Of a DNA stretch of 64,000 nucleotides, positions 37,401-46,439 are shown piece after piece. A program made the position numbers and the translations under genes. Numbering within the stretch: the first letter of the stretch is position 1; the number at the start of each line of letters is the position of its first letter. The notes under the pieces are model-generated. The model worked only from the letters and a program-made list of their open reading frames with translations, ran no database searches and was not told the origin of the DNA. Origin of the DNA: Anisus vortex (taxonomy: Eukaryota > Mollusca > Gastropoda > Planorbidae); contig OX421505.1 in assembly GCA_949126835.1 (NCBI GenBank), positions 5,462,587 through 5,526,586 of the forward strand, read 5' to 3'.

Positions 37401-37542
37401 CTCCCTGGCTTGCTCGTTCGTCGTGCTCGCCATCGCGTACACGTACGCCAGGTGCTCGGGTTGTCTGGACGAGAAGTGTCCCCAGAGCAAAGCCGAGGCC
37501 TCAAGGGCGACCACTCCGTACGTAGTAAGCACTAATTTATAG
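23046..37542 (+). CDS. Organic anion transporting polypeptide (SLCO/OATP family)
   Basis: Twelve coding exons with GT-AG introns and matching phases: 23046-23255, 25674-25812, 26042-26392, 26929-27015, 27932-28100, 29006-29151, 30045-30209, 31465-31648, 33493-33616, 34233-34387, 36184-36248, 37259-37542. Together they give 692 codons plus a stop, a normal length for this family of twelve-span plasma-membrane organic anion exchangers. Diagnostic features are TTLERQFGF after the first membrane span, GKAPRAALAVTYVD, the family signature WIGAWWLGF (residues about 273-281) and a cysteine-rich Kazal-like extracellular loop (about 475-555). The start chosen is MGSRGYKPDP; its -3 base is C, and the frame is open further upstream, so the N-terminus is uncertain. 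No stop or frameshift was seen, so the gene looks functional. Substrates cannot be told from sequence. Nearly every intron carries a tandem array or transposon remnant. Confidence 0.93.
23365..23545 (+). mobile_element. SINE body fragment
   Basis: Shares gagtctacccagctttgatg, gtatgccggggccacaa and aatttggtccgacgggatac with the complete SINE at 55610-55866. The tRNA-like head is absent. It lies in OATP intron 1. Confidence 0.7.
23910..24365 (-). pseudogene. Pogo/Tigger-like transposase C-terminus remnant
   Basis: The minus strand reads SRQRGKNSVLTSSLYKRSL, an in-frame stop, then KDKAVSSARKH and a Cys-rich tail: CLYCVELY, SWVACQGDCNRWAQYSCAGL and FVCELCDD before a stop. The RGK..LTSxxYK motif followed by a PHD-like zinc finger is typical of the end of Tigger-type DDE transposases. 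The catalytic DDE core is missing. It lies in OATP intron 1. Confidence 0.6.
24440..24990 (+). repeat. Decayed repeat with aaaaggccccac units
   Basis: About fifteen irregular units of roughly 27-35 bp built on cttgaaaaggccccactt. A run of about 26 A lies at 24564-24589. A related stretch lies inverted at 61440-61680. Confidence 0.55.
25380..25620 (+). pseudogene. LINE 3' tail with ATT microsatellite
   Basis: A short frame reading FRSRLKTHLFRQQN followed by a stop resembles the end of LINE ORF2. The tail gatatgcgctatataagcac then runs into (TTA)n. A related tail lies inverted at 39945-40020 (gcgctatataaatcaccaat). Confidence 0.55.
27150..27650 (+). repeat. 65-bp pyrimidine-rich tandem repeat
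   Basis: About seven units with exact 65-bp spacing of caggctgcctttgtgcagtc (27215, 27280, 27345, 27410, 27475, 27540, 27605). Units alternate cttcctgtc/ctttctgtc. It fills much of OATP intron 4, with further C/T-rich low-complexity sequence to 27870. Confidence 0.95.
27932..28100 (+). CDS. OATP exon 5 with family signature
   Basis: Starts in phase 1 after tttcatatag and ends AGCAAGAG|gtaagg in phase 2. It encodes HPKWIGAWWLGFVVFGLL, the OATP superfamily signature at the start of a membrane span, followed by an arginine-rich cytoplasmic stretch (PRRLPQRRRE). Confidence 0.95.
29280..29990 (+). repeat. Degenerate acttcttctaag repeat
   Basis: Dozens of imperfect units of about 12 bp (acttcttctaag, aattcttctaag) occupy most of OATP intron 6 upstream of exon 7. 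They give serine/threonine/lysine-rich ORF artefacts. Confidence 0.85.
30210..30440 (+). repeat. 13-bp array repeating the exon 7 splice donor
   Basis: Starting at the exon 7 donor (ATTATGG|GTAAGTGATAC), about seventeen units of gtaagtgatacgg follow without a gap. Around seven units contain GTAAGT and others GTGAGT, GTAGGT or GTATGT. The last part has a 65-bp (five-unit) higher-order repeat. Since 13 is not a multiple of three, use of most downstream donors would break the frame. Confidence 0.9.
30640..31220 (-). pseudogene. LTR retrotransposon gag remnant
   Basis: The minus strand reads a coiled, charged segment (TKLEVELKLEQDRMESAKAY), then IPKFNERHDTLDAYVRRFE and, after a stop, CYEFGQYGHIRRRW. 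The last is a decayed CCHC zinc knuckle with some cysteines lost. This order fits a Ty3/Gypsy-type gag. Several stops show that it is dead. It lies in OATP intron 7. Confidence 0.6.
31900..33012 (+). pseudogene. LINE ORF2 3' part split by a 16-bp array
   Basis: Before the array the plus strand reads EKKAKYLGRG (about 31925-31965), resembling the FkYLG block after the LINE palm domain. After it come VSQLPTKLRPYRALL, VLYGCKTWTL, NKCMRKILRISYLEYRTNDY, KRRKLTCFGHVLRY and GGRRRGRQPKCWFNNI, the C-terminal region of an RTE/Jockey-type ORF2. The tail ends in gatgatgatga. Stops and shifts show decay. It lies in OATP intron 8. Confidence 0.7.
31975..32497 (+). repeat. 16-bp minisatellite inside a LINE
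   Basis: About 33 units of attcactaaaagtata, nearly perfect. The last unit runs into LINE coding sequence as ttcactaaagtctccc, so the unit looks derived from that LINE codon stretch (FTKVS). Confidence 0.95.
33493..34387 (+). CDS. OATP exons 9 and 10, Kazal-like loop
   Basis: Exons 33493-33616 and 34233-34387 encode ESCYDECNCEDNKYFAICG, then TYYSPCTAGC, QNCSCIAGG and GPCEYGC. This is the conserved cysteine-rich loop between membrane spans 9 and 10 of OATPs. The next span begins at about YAIFSALRYVTG. The intron between them (33617-34232) is AT-rich with no recognised insert. Confidence 0.92.
34388..35050 (+). repeat. TCTA microsatellite in OATP intron 10
   Basis: Begins about eight bases after the exon 10 donor. 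Pure at 34398-34500, then mixed TCTA, TCTG and TCTAA units. Confidence 0.95.
35110..35290 (+). pseudogene. LINE 3' end (family 1)
   Basis: Closely matches 38255-38395, including ctgaacaaaccaacaaaacc and gcaagactagactcgga, ending with gatgagcgtaggacgcaa and an aagataatataagat tail. Confidence 0.75.
35331..35844. mobile_element. Fold-back MITE with long inverted arms
   Basis: The left end atagactataatacac is the exact inverse of the right end gtgtattatagtctat. Inside, aattcccgatt and aaacttccgttttatt on the left pair with inverted copies on the right (about 35680-35790), so the arms extend well over 100 bp. Ends flanked by TA suggest a Tc1/mariner-type target. It lies in OATP intron 10. Confidence 0.75.
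36290..37203 (+). repeat. 30-bp minisatellite filling OATP intron 11
   Basis: About 30 units, each made of aataaataactaactgtact followed by ctctagcaag. Variants gcgag and aaaaaataaataac recur exactly 300 bp apart (for example 36562 and 36862), showing a ten-unit higher-order repeat. The long minus-strand ORF across it is an artefact. Confidence 0.97.
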
Positions 37543-37879
37543 ATCCGTGGTACTAAGTGTCAATGCTAATTATAGCAACACTAAACACAGCACGGATTTA
37601 AACGAAGGCGTGGAAAAGAAAGGTAAAACAGAACCAACTTAATAATAACTGTTCATAGTTCATGATTTTGTATAAAGGCAAACAATTTATGATATATCTG
37701 ATTTTTTAACACATTTTTCTTATCTTGTTTATTAACTTAAAAAACAGACTTATTCTATAGCATTTTCAAGAAATGTGTGAATATAACTATATATTTGTAA
37801 ACATATTAAGATTGTTGTTGTTTGTTGCCATGGGGATCAAGTTTAAGGGTGGGGGATGGACCAGATTTGTGACTTTTGT
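37543..37879. other. 3' flank of the OATP gene
   Basis: AT-rich and likely to contain the 3'UTR. I did not find a convincing AATAAA close to the stop, so the polyadenylation site is not placed. Confidence 0.4.
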
Positions 37880-38395
37880 GGCAGATGTGAGGCATCTCAC
37901 ATTAGTTAGGTCTCTATTAGAATATGAATCATCTGTAAGGGACCAAACTACAGTAAACATTTAAAAATTAGAACAAATTCAGAAAAGCAAATCTTCTCCA
38001 CTGACAAGAGTAACACCAATAGTCAAATCAATAAATCTAAAAACACCAGACGACAGAAGGGCAAAGAGTAAAGTAGTAATAATACATAAGGTATTAAATT
38101 CTAATTTAGAAATACAACCCAAAAACAATATGTTACATTGCTCATATAAACATAGGCTAAAGACAAAAACACTTTCCTTATCCCATATGCGAGAGCAAAT
38201 GCACCAAACTACTCTTTTTTTCCCCGAGTGGCATCGGGCATGGAATGGGTTGCCTGAACAAACCAGGAAAACCAGTAACTTAACATCATTAAAAATATTA
38301 ATAAAGTTGCAAGACTAGACTCGGACCACGGATGAGCGTAGGACGCAACAATCTTCTTTATAGAAGGAGCGTCTGCAATATATAAAATAAGATAA
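37880..38395 (+). pseudogene. LINE 3' end (family 1), best-preserved piece
   Basis: Reads HLTLVRSLLEYESSVRDQT, SPLTRVTPIVKSINLKTPDD, then LFFPEWHRAWNGLPEQTRKT and SLKILIKLQD with a stop. This is the CR1/Jockey-like C-terminal pattern (FFPxxxxxWNxLP). The tail gagcgtaggacgcaac is shared with the other pieces. Confidence 0.8.
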
Positions 38396-39255
38396 GAAGA
38401 TTTTGAGAAAACGAATTCGGTTCTAGTTTATCTTGTGCAATGGGGCGAAATTCATTGATTTCTGTCCTAGAAAGTGGCATTTTATAGGTGGCTCTACTCA
38501 CTCCAGACTCACAATATTTCAATACTATTTCCATGTTATAACAGTATAACCAATAGGAAGAAAGGACATAAATACACACACGTGTTGTCCTTGTAATCTG
38601 TGTCTAGGACCTATAAGGACATTTAACTCACCAAAAAATCATTTCCTATTGACATTTACATTTTATTTCATTTCAATAAGCTGCTTAGTAAACCGATGAT
38701 AGGGAATGTTTTTTTCCAATAAGTTGTAATAAAACTCACATTATTATCATACCTATGGAAAAAAATAATAATCTTAATGCGGAAATTATCCTCATGATCA
38801 GATGCCTAGTGCCTAATGTCTGCCGGAATATGTCCTTCAGACCTGTCCCCATGTACTACTCTACCCGGTCAGCTATATGGATCCAGGAAGCTACCTTCAA
38901 TGACATTAACTGTATGGTGGACTAGAGCAACTGACAGCCACGACGCAGTTCATCACAAGTATTGGACTTGTTGTCTGAATCCTCCAAATCATTGACTTTT
39001 GAGAACGAAGAAGAAGAAGATGCCGAATAATAATAATAATAAACTTTAAATTTACTGCTTGATATACAAATACAAGTATTAATCTATAATGCTTGTATTA
39101 CACATAAAAAGAAACAAATAAAATTAGTTTCAAGTGTATTTTTAGAATATAAATAAAAGTATAATACAACAAAAAAAAAAATCCTCGACAAGGCTCGAGT
39201 GTTGTTAGGATTTCTGTTTCTTAACGTTCATAAATCAGATCAGAGCAGTTAGTTG
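38396..39255. other. No gene seen between convergent genes
   Basis: AT-rich, with an A run near 39170. It holds the presumed 3' ends of the OATP gene (plus) and the FAD oxidoreductase gene (minus). No repeat is recognised. Confidence 0.5.
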
Positions 39256-40636
39256 TCATCCAATAATGGTGTCGCTTGGGCGGGTTCCACACCCTGGCCT
39301 GAGCTCGTCAAACTCCACTTCCGGTCGGAAGGCGTCACTGGGCATGCCGGGATATCCCGCGGAATGCGGCGGCTGAGCGTAACCCTGACCAAGATCGCAG
39401 CCGACACAGTTGCGGCACCAGAAGTAGTTGTCTGGATCTACTTTTTTTTTAATGCTAAAACAATCTGAAAGAGTGAAATGTGAAATAAAAACAATAAACA
39501 AACAATTTAATCTTTAGGAACAAAATCAATAAGAACAGTAAAACAAGAACACTTGACGGCTTATATCAGATTGTTAGATAAGTTAGTTCTGTGCTTTTGT
39601 GTTTTTTTTATTTTTCACCCAGACGTTACCTGGGAAACAGTTAAACATAAATACAGTTTGATAGATAAGCTATAAAGATAGTTAAATAGACTTGACACAA
39701 ATACAAATGGACTTAAATATTGATATACAGCGAATCCTTCGTGTATCGTGGTAGATAAGTTTCGAGACCCGCCGTGATAGCTGAAAATCCGCGAAGTAGG
39801 GCCACCATATTTACATAATTTTTTTAACGTGTATTCGGACTTTTAAAGCCCTTCCTGTACAGATATCTACATAAATAATCGTGACTATTTTCGAAATTTC
39901 CGGAAAACCCGCTATATATTTTCTCATTTAATATAATGAAAAAAAAATCATAATAATAATAATTGGTGATTTATATAGCGCCTCACTCCCTGCTAATGCA
40001 AGCAAGCTAAGCGCGCTCACAAAAACGAAACGACAATTACATTCTAAAATAGTTTTAAACAAATTTTGAATCCGCGAATGTCAAACCGCGAAGTAACGAG
40101 TGTTCATTGTATAGCCATACAATTAGATAGATAATCATAAATATAGATAAATAGCTGACCATAGCTATACACAGATAGACAACTAGCAAGATAAATATAC
40201 ATATATACATTCATTAATATAGTAAAATTGTCAAGATAGATAGGTAGATAAACCATATCGATCTATAGATAGATAGATAGAGATAGTTAGCTAGGTTAAT
40301 AGATAGAGATAGATAGTTAGGTCGATAAATAAATAGATAAAGATAGATATATTAAAGAAAACCTGTCATATGTCGATTGGCTCCCCCAGAATCGCATTTT
40401 CCAATCTGGCATATGTTCAGCCGGCTCGTTGATGTAGGAGCCATTGCCCAAACTGTACAACCGCCCGGCGCCCCTCAGCGCCGTCTCGATCCCTGCCTCA
40501 TCAGCGCATCCAGTTTCGATGGGCCAGTTCATTGAACATGTTGTTGAAAAGATTCCGTTTCTGAGACCTTGGTGGACTGGGGTGCTGCCCCCGTACTGTA
40601 CGGCCATATTACCTATTGGTGTGAGTTGACAAAAAA
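39256..40636 (-). CDS. Berberine-bridge-enzyme-like FAD oxidoreductase, last two exons
   Basis: The minus-strand penultimate exon is about 40636-40363 and the last exon 39464-39256, ending in TGA. The first encodes NMAVQYGGSTPVHQGLRN, then GNGSYINEPAEHMPDWKMRF with WGSQSTYD; the second encodes SIKKKVDPDNYFWCRNCVG. Together these match the C-terminal end of BBE-like, FAD-linked oxidases (YxNExD...W...FWG..YxRL..IK.kxDPxNxFw). The FAD-binding domain and the attachment residues lie upstream and were not found; duplication copy B begins about 1.1 kb upstream, so the gene may be truncated. The exon junction is out of frame by one base: the expected YDR-LFSIKKK needs one T fewer in ATTGTTTTAGC. It is either a pseudogene or carries a homopolymer error. 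A C-terminal tail after the VG motif is Pro/Gly-rich. Confidence 0.65.
40150..40345 (+). repeat. GATA-rich microsatellite
   Basis: Interrupted tagata units in the last intron of the minus-strand oxidoreductase, ending about 18 bases from the donor at 40363. Confidence 0.8.
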
Positions 40637-40707
40637 CTGAAGGACTTACAGAAGAATAATACCAAATAATAAACGCAATAATCTGCTGGTTAATTGAAAT
40701 ATATGGG

Positions 40708-40965
40708 GTACGGTAGCCAAGCGGCCACGCGTTCAGCTGACTACCAAAGGTTCTGAGTTCGAATCCTGGTGACGGCTAGGGTATGTTCCCAGTTATTGAG
40801 GTCGTCCCTGAGTCTACCCAGCTCTAATGGGTACCTGACATTAGTTAGGGAAATGTAAAGGTGGCCACACTATATCCAAGCATGCCGTGGCCACAGAGAC
40901 CCGTGAACGCTGCTTCACTGGCCCTCTGGATCAAATTGGGCGACTGGGAATACTACTTACTACTT
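40708..40965 (+). mobile_element. tRNA-derived SINE, full length
   Basis: A box GTAGCCAAGCGG and B box GAGTTCGAATCCTGG are both good. The body has gagtctacccagctctaatg, ggtacctgacattagttagg, catgccgtggccacagagac and ctggatcaaattgggcgact. It stands upstream of the oxidoreductase exon on the opposite strand. Confidence 0.8.
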
Positions 40966-40984
40966 TTGTTTTCAATATGTATTG

Positions 40985-41150
40985 GTTTGTATAAGTATTA
41001 TAGAGCAAACAACTCTGCAATCTGGCTAATAGAAGAAGAAATATAAGTATTATAGAGCAAACAGCTCTGCAGACTGGCTAATAGAAGAAGAAATATAAGT
41101 ATTATAGAGCAAACAGCTCTGCAGACTGGCCAATAGAACAAGAAGTATAA
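40985..41150 (+). repeat. Three tandem units of about 53 bp
   Basis: Each unit contains tataagtattatagagcaaa, ctctgca and ggctaatagaagaagaa. The array begins directly after the SINE. Confidence 0.9.
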
Positions 41151-41439
41151 GTATTATAAACCTTTATAATAAAGATGTGGGTATTTCCACCATAATTATT
41201 TTTGTATGTGTAGTCAAATAGGTGACCTGACTGTATGGGCGGAGTATGGGGGGTGTCGTGAAGTATGTCAACAAACTGGGCATGTGACGCGTGCTGGTGC
41301 AGAACTTCCTTCTGTATTAAACTGTTGAAGATGTAGTTGAAAAAAAAACTGCTCATCTATGGCGTGTACCTGACACATTAAAGGATTTGGGCAACTCGTT
41401 ACATAATGAAACAGTTAGAACATAAAAAAGAGCTATAAT

Positions 41440-41770
41440 TTCTCTTTGAAATTCCGGACGAGACGAAGGCACATGCGTCCAGGGCGTAACGTGGGGTGGG
41501 TCAAAGGGATAGCACAGGGTACGGTCTCCACAGTTACATACACTGCGCTTGTTTCCCCACTTGCAAAATTCCCCCCTCGGATCATTAGCGTGGTGGCTTT
41601 TGTTAATACATATACTTGCACTGTCGCCCGCCCGGAAGCACAAATACAAGAATATAGGGCTGGTCAGCCAGGCACCCGGGCTTGGCGAGACGGGCGCATA
41701 TTTCGACCTTCCCACCGAGTCGCGCTTGCGCTCGCCCGTGAAATGAAATATCGGGCGCGCAACAGGGGCT
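41440..41770 (-). repeat. GC-rich segment sharing motifs with the 3.7-kb unit
   Basis: On the minus strand acgccctggac and ctcgtccgg appear in the order seen at 3680-3830. The rest, including gcgcttgcgctcgcccgtg, is unique in the window and much more GC-rich than its neighbours. Overlapping frames on both strands are open, but none is recognisable. Confidence 0.4.
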
Positions 41771-44700
41771 GGTTTGTTGAGGATTTGGAAGTATAACTCC
41801 TGCCAGGGACATGTTGACAAGTCTTGTTCACTTTGTTTATAATTATTTATATTATTTTTAATGCATATTTTGTCATTTACAAAAATCCTGCAGCTTTGCT
41901 GATCCAAAATCATCAGCAATGAAGAACTCTCTCATCTGACAACTTATACTTCAGTAGCGAACGGAAGAAAAATTCGCCAAGGAAAAGGACAGATAGGCCG
42001 CTTCCCTATTCCCAAGGCACGCCCACATTAAAAACTCTCCATGCCAAAAGAAAAGTGGTTGACCTAATTGACAAGTAGATTTAAACAGAAATTTGACCTA
42101 AATGACAAGTAGATGTAAACATAAATTTGACCTAAATGACAAGTAGATGTAATCAGAAATTTGACCTAATTGAGATGTAGATGTTGTCACGTGTGAAATC
42201 AGCTACTGACGTATAATGATATTTTTAGAAATGTAATATTTATACATTCTTTTGATTCACATCCCTATTGGATCTCACAAGGTTGTATAAGAATTAGTAT
42301 TGATGTTATTGTAGTAGATTTGATGTTTATTTGGCTCTTATGATGTTCTTTCTATGTATGAAGTGAATTAGATAAACTGTACCTTAATATAGAGGAAATC
42401 CACAATCCTGTTTGAATGATTAAACACAATTTTATTCCAACAAGTTGAGATGATGAATATAACAGTAACACAAAATACAAATACCAATATTATAGGATGA
42501 AACTTAATCAGTTGAGATTCTTCTATATCGTACTAAACCGAGATAACGTATCTTTTAAGAAAGTGGTCAAGATCAGTCCTCACACATTAGCGCCCAAGCT
42601 AGAACTAAACTAGAACAGTGTAGATGTAGCCGCCCCACTCAGGGGGCAGGTGGTTCACCAGAGCAAACGTTTCTTCTGCTCCTTTCTTGAGAATCACCTG
42701 ATCTCTTGATGTCGGCATCCAGGTCACGGCACCAGCTGTTTCATGCCTCTCTTCCTCTTCCCTTGAGGGTTCCATGATAAGGACTGTCTGGTGGTGTTAG
42801 AAGTCGGTTTTCTGAAAGTGTCCCAGCCATCTCCATCATTATTGTATGATCACCAGTACGAATGCTAGTTGACCAACTTCAAAGCTCATCGTTACTGATA
42901 ATGTCATTCGACCTGCGTATCTGCACAATCCTCCTATAGATATGACTTTATGAATGTCGTCTGGATCTACTTGGTGTTAGTAGTCCGCTATGTTTCATCG
43001 TCATAGAGTAGGACAGCATTCACGTTTGAGATGAATATCTTGCGAGTCTAGTTGTTTTCAGGAATATACTATTAAGCTCCTGATGTTCTTAAGTTGGAGG
43101 AAAGCTGTACCGACCTTGTCAACTCTTGGACGAACATAGGCGTCGATTCACTCTTCTTATTGACAATGCCGCCTAGATAGATTTGTGCACAAAAACTATA
43201 GCTGTAGATATTGATTATATTAAGTAACAACCAAACAAAATTATTTATAAGTAAGAGACAACTTAGAATTTGTATTTAATTGATAATCATCAGGTGTTGA
43301 ATCTGAATGCCAGTAATTGCATCAACTCACTGAACCAAACCCCAGAACAATCGACTCGTCAGGTTATGTAATGACTTAGATTCTACGTGATAACCAGAAG
43401 TAACTAGTTATAGCTGAGTAAGGTCCACTAAGCAGAGACATTTATTTATTTATTTGTGTGTGTGTGTTTTTAAAAGAAGAGACGATGTAACCGACTTTAA
43501 AACTATAAACATGTCAGTATATGACATAACACAGAAATTACACAGACAATAGTCTAATGACAGCAATGCACATTTAATAGTCCTATGACAGACATTGTAT
43601 ATTTAATATTCTAATGACAGACATTACACAGACAAATAGTGTAATGACAGACATTACACAGACAAATAGTCTAAGGACAGACATTACAAAGACACCAAGT
43701 CTTAATTTTATTGACAATGTGTAGAAATTTCAGTCAATGCAGTAATGTCTAAAATGAAACATTTCTTCTTACAATTCTGTACCTACGGACCTCAATGACT
43801 GGCGAAGTGTGTACACGCCCGATACGATCACCTTAATATTACACTGGTGGGTGAACGCTTGGGAGGACTGCTCCTACAGCGGCTGCAGGAGGCCCGCTAT
43901 CCATTGCTCACCGGGTATGCCCGTGGTGGAGTGGTAGAAAGGACGCTGCCCCCCGCCTCGAGAAACTCCAGGTGCCTGGATGCAAATAACTTCAGTATAG
44001 GATTCATGCTAACGGGGTGACATTGCAGGTATACGGGGGAGCCACCACGGGGACGGCCCACGATAATGATCCGAAGGGAATCGGCAGTGAATCATATGCT
44101 AGGCTGCGGAAACTGTATCCTGTACACAGCACACATTAAAAGATACTTTTAGTATAGTATGTACACAGCACGCCACGCCTTAGGCGTGCCAGGATAGAAC
44201 CTCGGTGTGCCCCCGCCCTTGGTTCACTCCTAAAAGGTTACGCCCTGGATTATAGAGCCTCCGGCTCGTCCGGTTTTTAGAGACATTCTAATTTCTTACA
44301 GTAGACATCATCCTATCCCCACCCTCTCTTCACCTGCAATGTTGACGGGAAGGATCTTGAACCAGTTGTCAACAAGATAAAGTAAACAGATTTTCCCCGT
44401 CCTTTAACTTCCTTCATTTTACATTTATGTGACAACGAGACAATATACATAAAAAAAAACAAAAACACAAGGGTAGTTTTAGCAACAAGCGACCTGTGAC
44501 GATATTTTTAAATTTGAAGGTTGACCGTGTTCACGCAACACACATTTTTAGAGAGAATGGAGGCGGATAAACTTTTTTTCTTATAATTGTACAATAACAA
44601 CATTTTTTTTAAAAGTGGGGTAGGTAAGGAATTTTGTTTTTTCAATCTGATACATGACTGGCAACTAAAGAACCAAATAAAACGTTTATTAAGTATTAAA

Positions 44701-45643
44701 ATTAACAACATTTACATACGTTTAAAAGATAATGAGGAGAAATTGTAACAGTTTGTAATGGTTACTTGATAATAAATAGAATTGTTTATTAATTGTTTAA
44801 TCTTTTACCTGATATGCATATTGTTCAATTAGTACTCTTTAAATGAAGTGTAAAGTAATTTAAATCTAATATTATAGATATACATCAATACTAAAAGTAT
44901 AATATGCTTGATGATAAACTCTTTAAATAGGATTTTTGTTTCCTCTCAAGACAAACATGTTTTAAAAACGATAGAATAAAAAAAACATTACAGAGGACAA
45001 TGCTATTCTCCCAAAACACATTATTTCTAAACTAAGTAATAGTTAACTTGCAGTAGTTCTCAAGGCAATTTTTATAAATTTATCTAACATTAGTAATCCG
45101 TTCAGTCATCAAGTAACCGCTTGGCGGTATCATATGAGACAACAGACTCCAGTTTGAGAAATCCTGGACTAGATGCAGTCTGTGCAGTCAACTATAACGA
45201 TTCGGTGGGGGGGGGGGAGGAGCATTGCATCCCGTTCTAGCTGACATGTGTAATATGTCATTGATATCCTGTATAGTGTTCTCCTAGCCTCAGTCTGAAA
45301 CAGCCTGACGTAAGCTATTAAGTGTCTCTATATATAGATACATATAGGTATACATATACATTTTAGTACACTTTATTTATTGCTAACAGGTTTTCACCAT
45401 TAGACACATTGTGCCTTTGACAAACAAAACTTCCATTGGCGTTGATTAGCTTCAAGTCATTATAAAATTACATCTAACTACACGTTTTACTAATTACAAT
45501 GGAACATTTAGGTAAGACTCATTTGTAGCTATAGTCAATTTTTAATATTATTAAGTATATATTGGACTGTACTTGTATATCTTTGATAGGTCATTACCAG
45601 TCACGTGTGTAATTGGGGTTTGTGCTTAAAGTCTTTACACAGT
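41771..45643 (+). repeat. Segmental duplication, copy B
   Basis: Direct repeat of 148-5455 (details there). Copy B lacks the part equivalent to about 645-2185 and has other sequence at 42190-42620. The boundary at 41771 is sharp: gtttgttgaggatttggaag is shared and the sequence to its left is not. Confidence 0.85.
42625..42790 (-). pseudogene. Truncated copy of the exon-like ORF at 2095-2358
   Basis: From ATG (about 42773) the minus strand keeps the SREEEE start, then TWMPTSRDQVILKKGAEETF and PPEWGGYIYT, and then reads VLV and a stop at the point where homology with copy A ends. The second half of the copy A exon and its donor are gone. Confidence 0.55.
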
Positions 45644-45794
45644 GTCCCGCTGTCGTTAGACACACCATTTTGTTATTTGAAATACGCCTCTACTTTGTAT
45701 CCGCAGCTTCTGCCCAATAAGTTCAGATTTCAACCTCCATTTCGTTAAATATTTCCCTTGAGGATTGATATACCTTCGACTTTCACATTTCATA

Positions 45795-45869
45795 TTATCA
45801 ACTATAATGGCTAGTATATTTCATGTAGATGGACATTCACATTGCCAATCTCTACTCTTTTTTAATAAG
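45795..45869 (+). CDS. Possible first coding exon of protein gene B
   Basis: ATG at about 45807 in a favourable context (A at -3, G at +4) begins MASIFHVDGHSHC and runs to a donor-like CCG|GTAAAT at about 45881. It lies just past the end of duplication copy B and upstream of gene B on the same strand. No link to the next exon is proven; a second candidate exon (46147-46193, donor CAG|GTAGGT) does not join in a consistent phase. Weak evidence. Confidence 0.15.
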
Positions 45870-46352
45870 ACAAATTGTCCGGTAAATGTATTAGATGATA
45901 ATGTTAATACATTACCTAGCAACATTGTTAATAAGATTCATTTATCACGCTAAATGCGGACTTTCGACATTTGCCAATTTTTCTGTTAAATCACAGTACG
46001 CTTAAAAAACAAAAAAAAACAACTACAAAAGCGGATATTTAAAGGTTTTTAGCTATTACTGTTGGACGGAGGACAATAGTCTTAAAAAGGAGGTTTAATA
46101 GATTGAGGCTAAATTCATTTAGGCCTACAGTTTTTATTTTTTTGTAGAATCATCAAGATTTAAACATGAAATGCAATCAAGACCTATTGTTCAGGTAGGT
46201 TTTAAACATTTCTATAGCGTAAATTAAGTAAATAGAAAATAAATGAAGATTTTTCAGTACACAGAATGTGGGTTAGCAGGGGAATATACTACGATCTCGC
46301 CAGAAACCCCCTCCCCTCTTTTTCTTTCTAGAAAATCCTATACTTTCTTTAG

Positions 46353-46354
<2 letters not shown>

Positions 46355-46419
<65 letters not shown>
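46355..46419 (+). repeat. (TA)n microsatellite
   Basis: About 32 AT units followed by (TAA)n to about 46435. Confidence 0.95.
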
Positions 46420-46433
<14 letters not shown>

Positions 46434-46439
46434 ATATTA

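Noticed and set aside
41102..41356. Upstream exon of the BBE-like gene
   Set aside because: A minus-strand frame and an acceptor-like site exist, but I could not match the peptide to the family and the frame breaks at a homopolymer.
41446..41796. GC-rich 116-codon ORF as a gene
   Set aside because: Long frames are open on both strands because of composition; part matches a dispersed repeat and no protein family is recognised.
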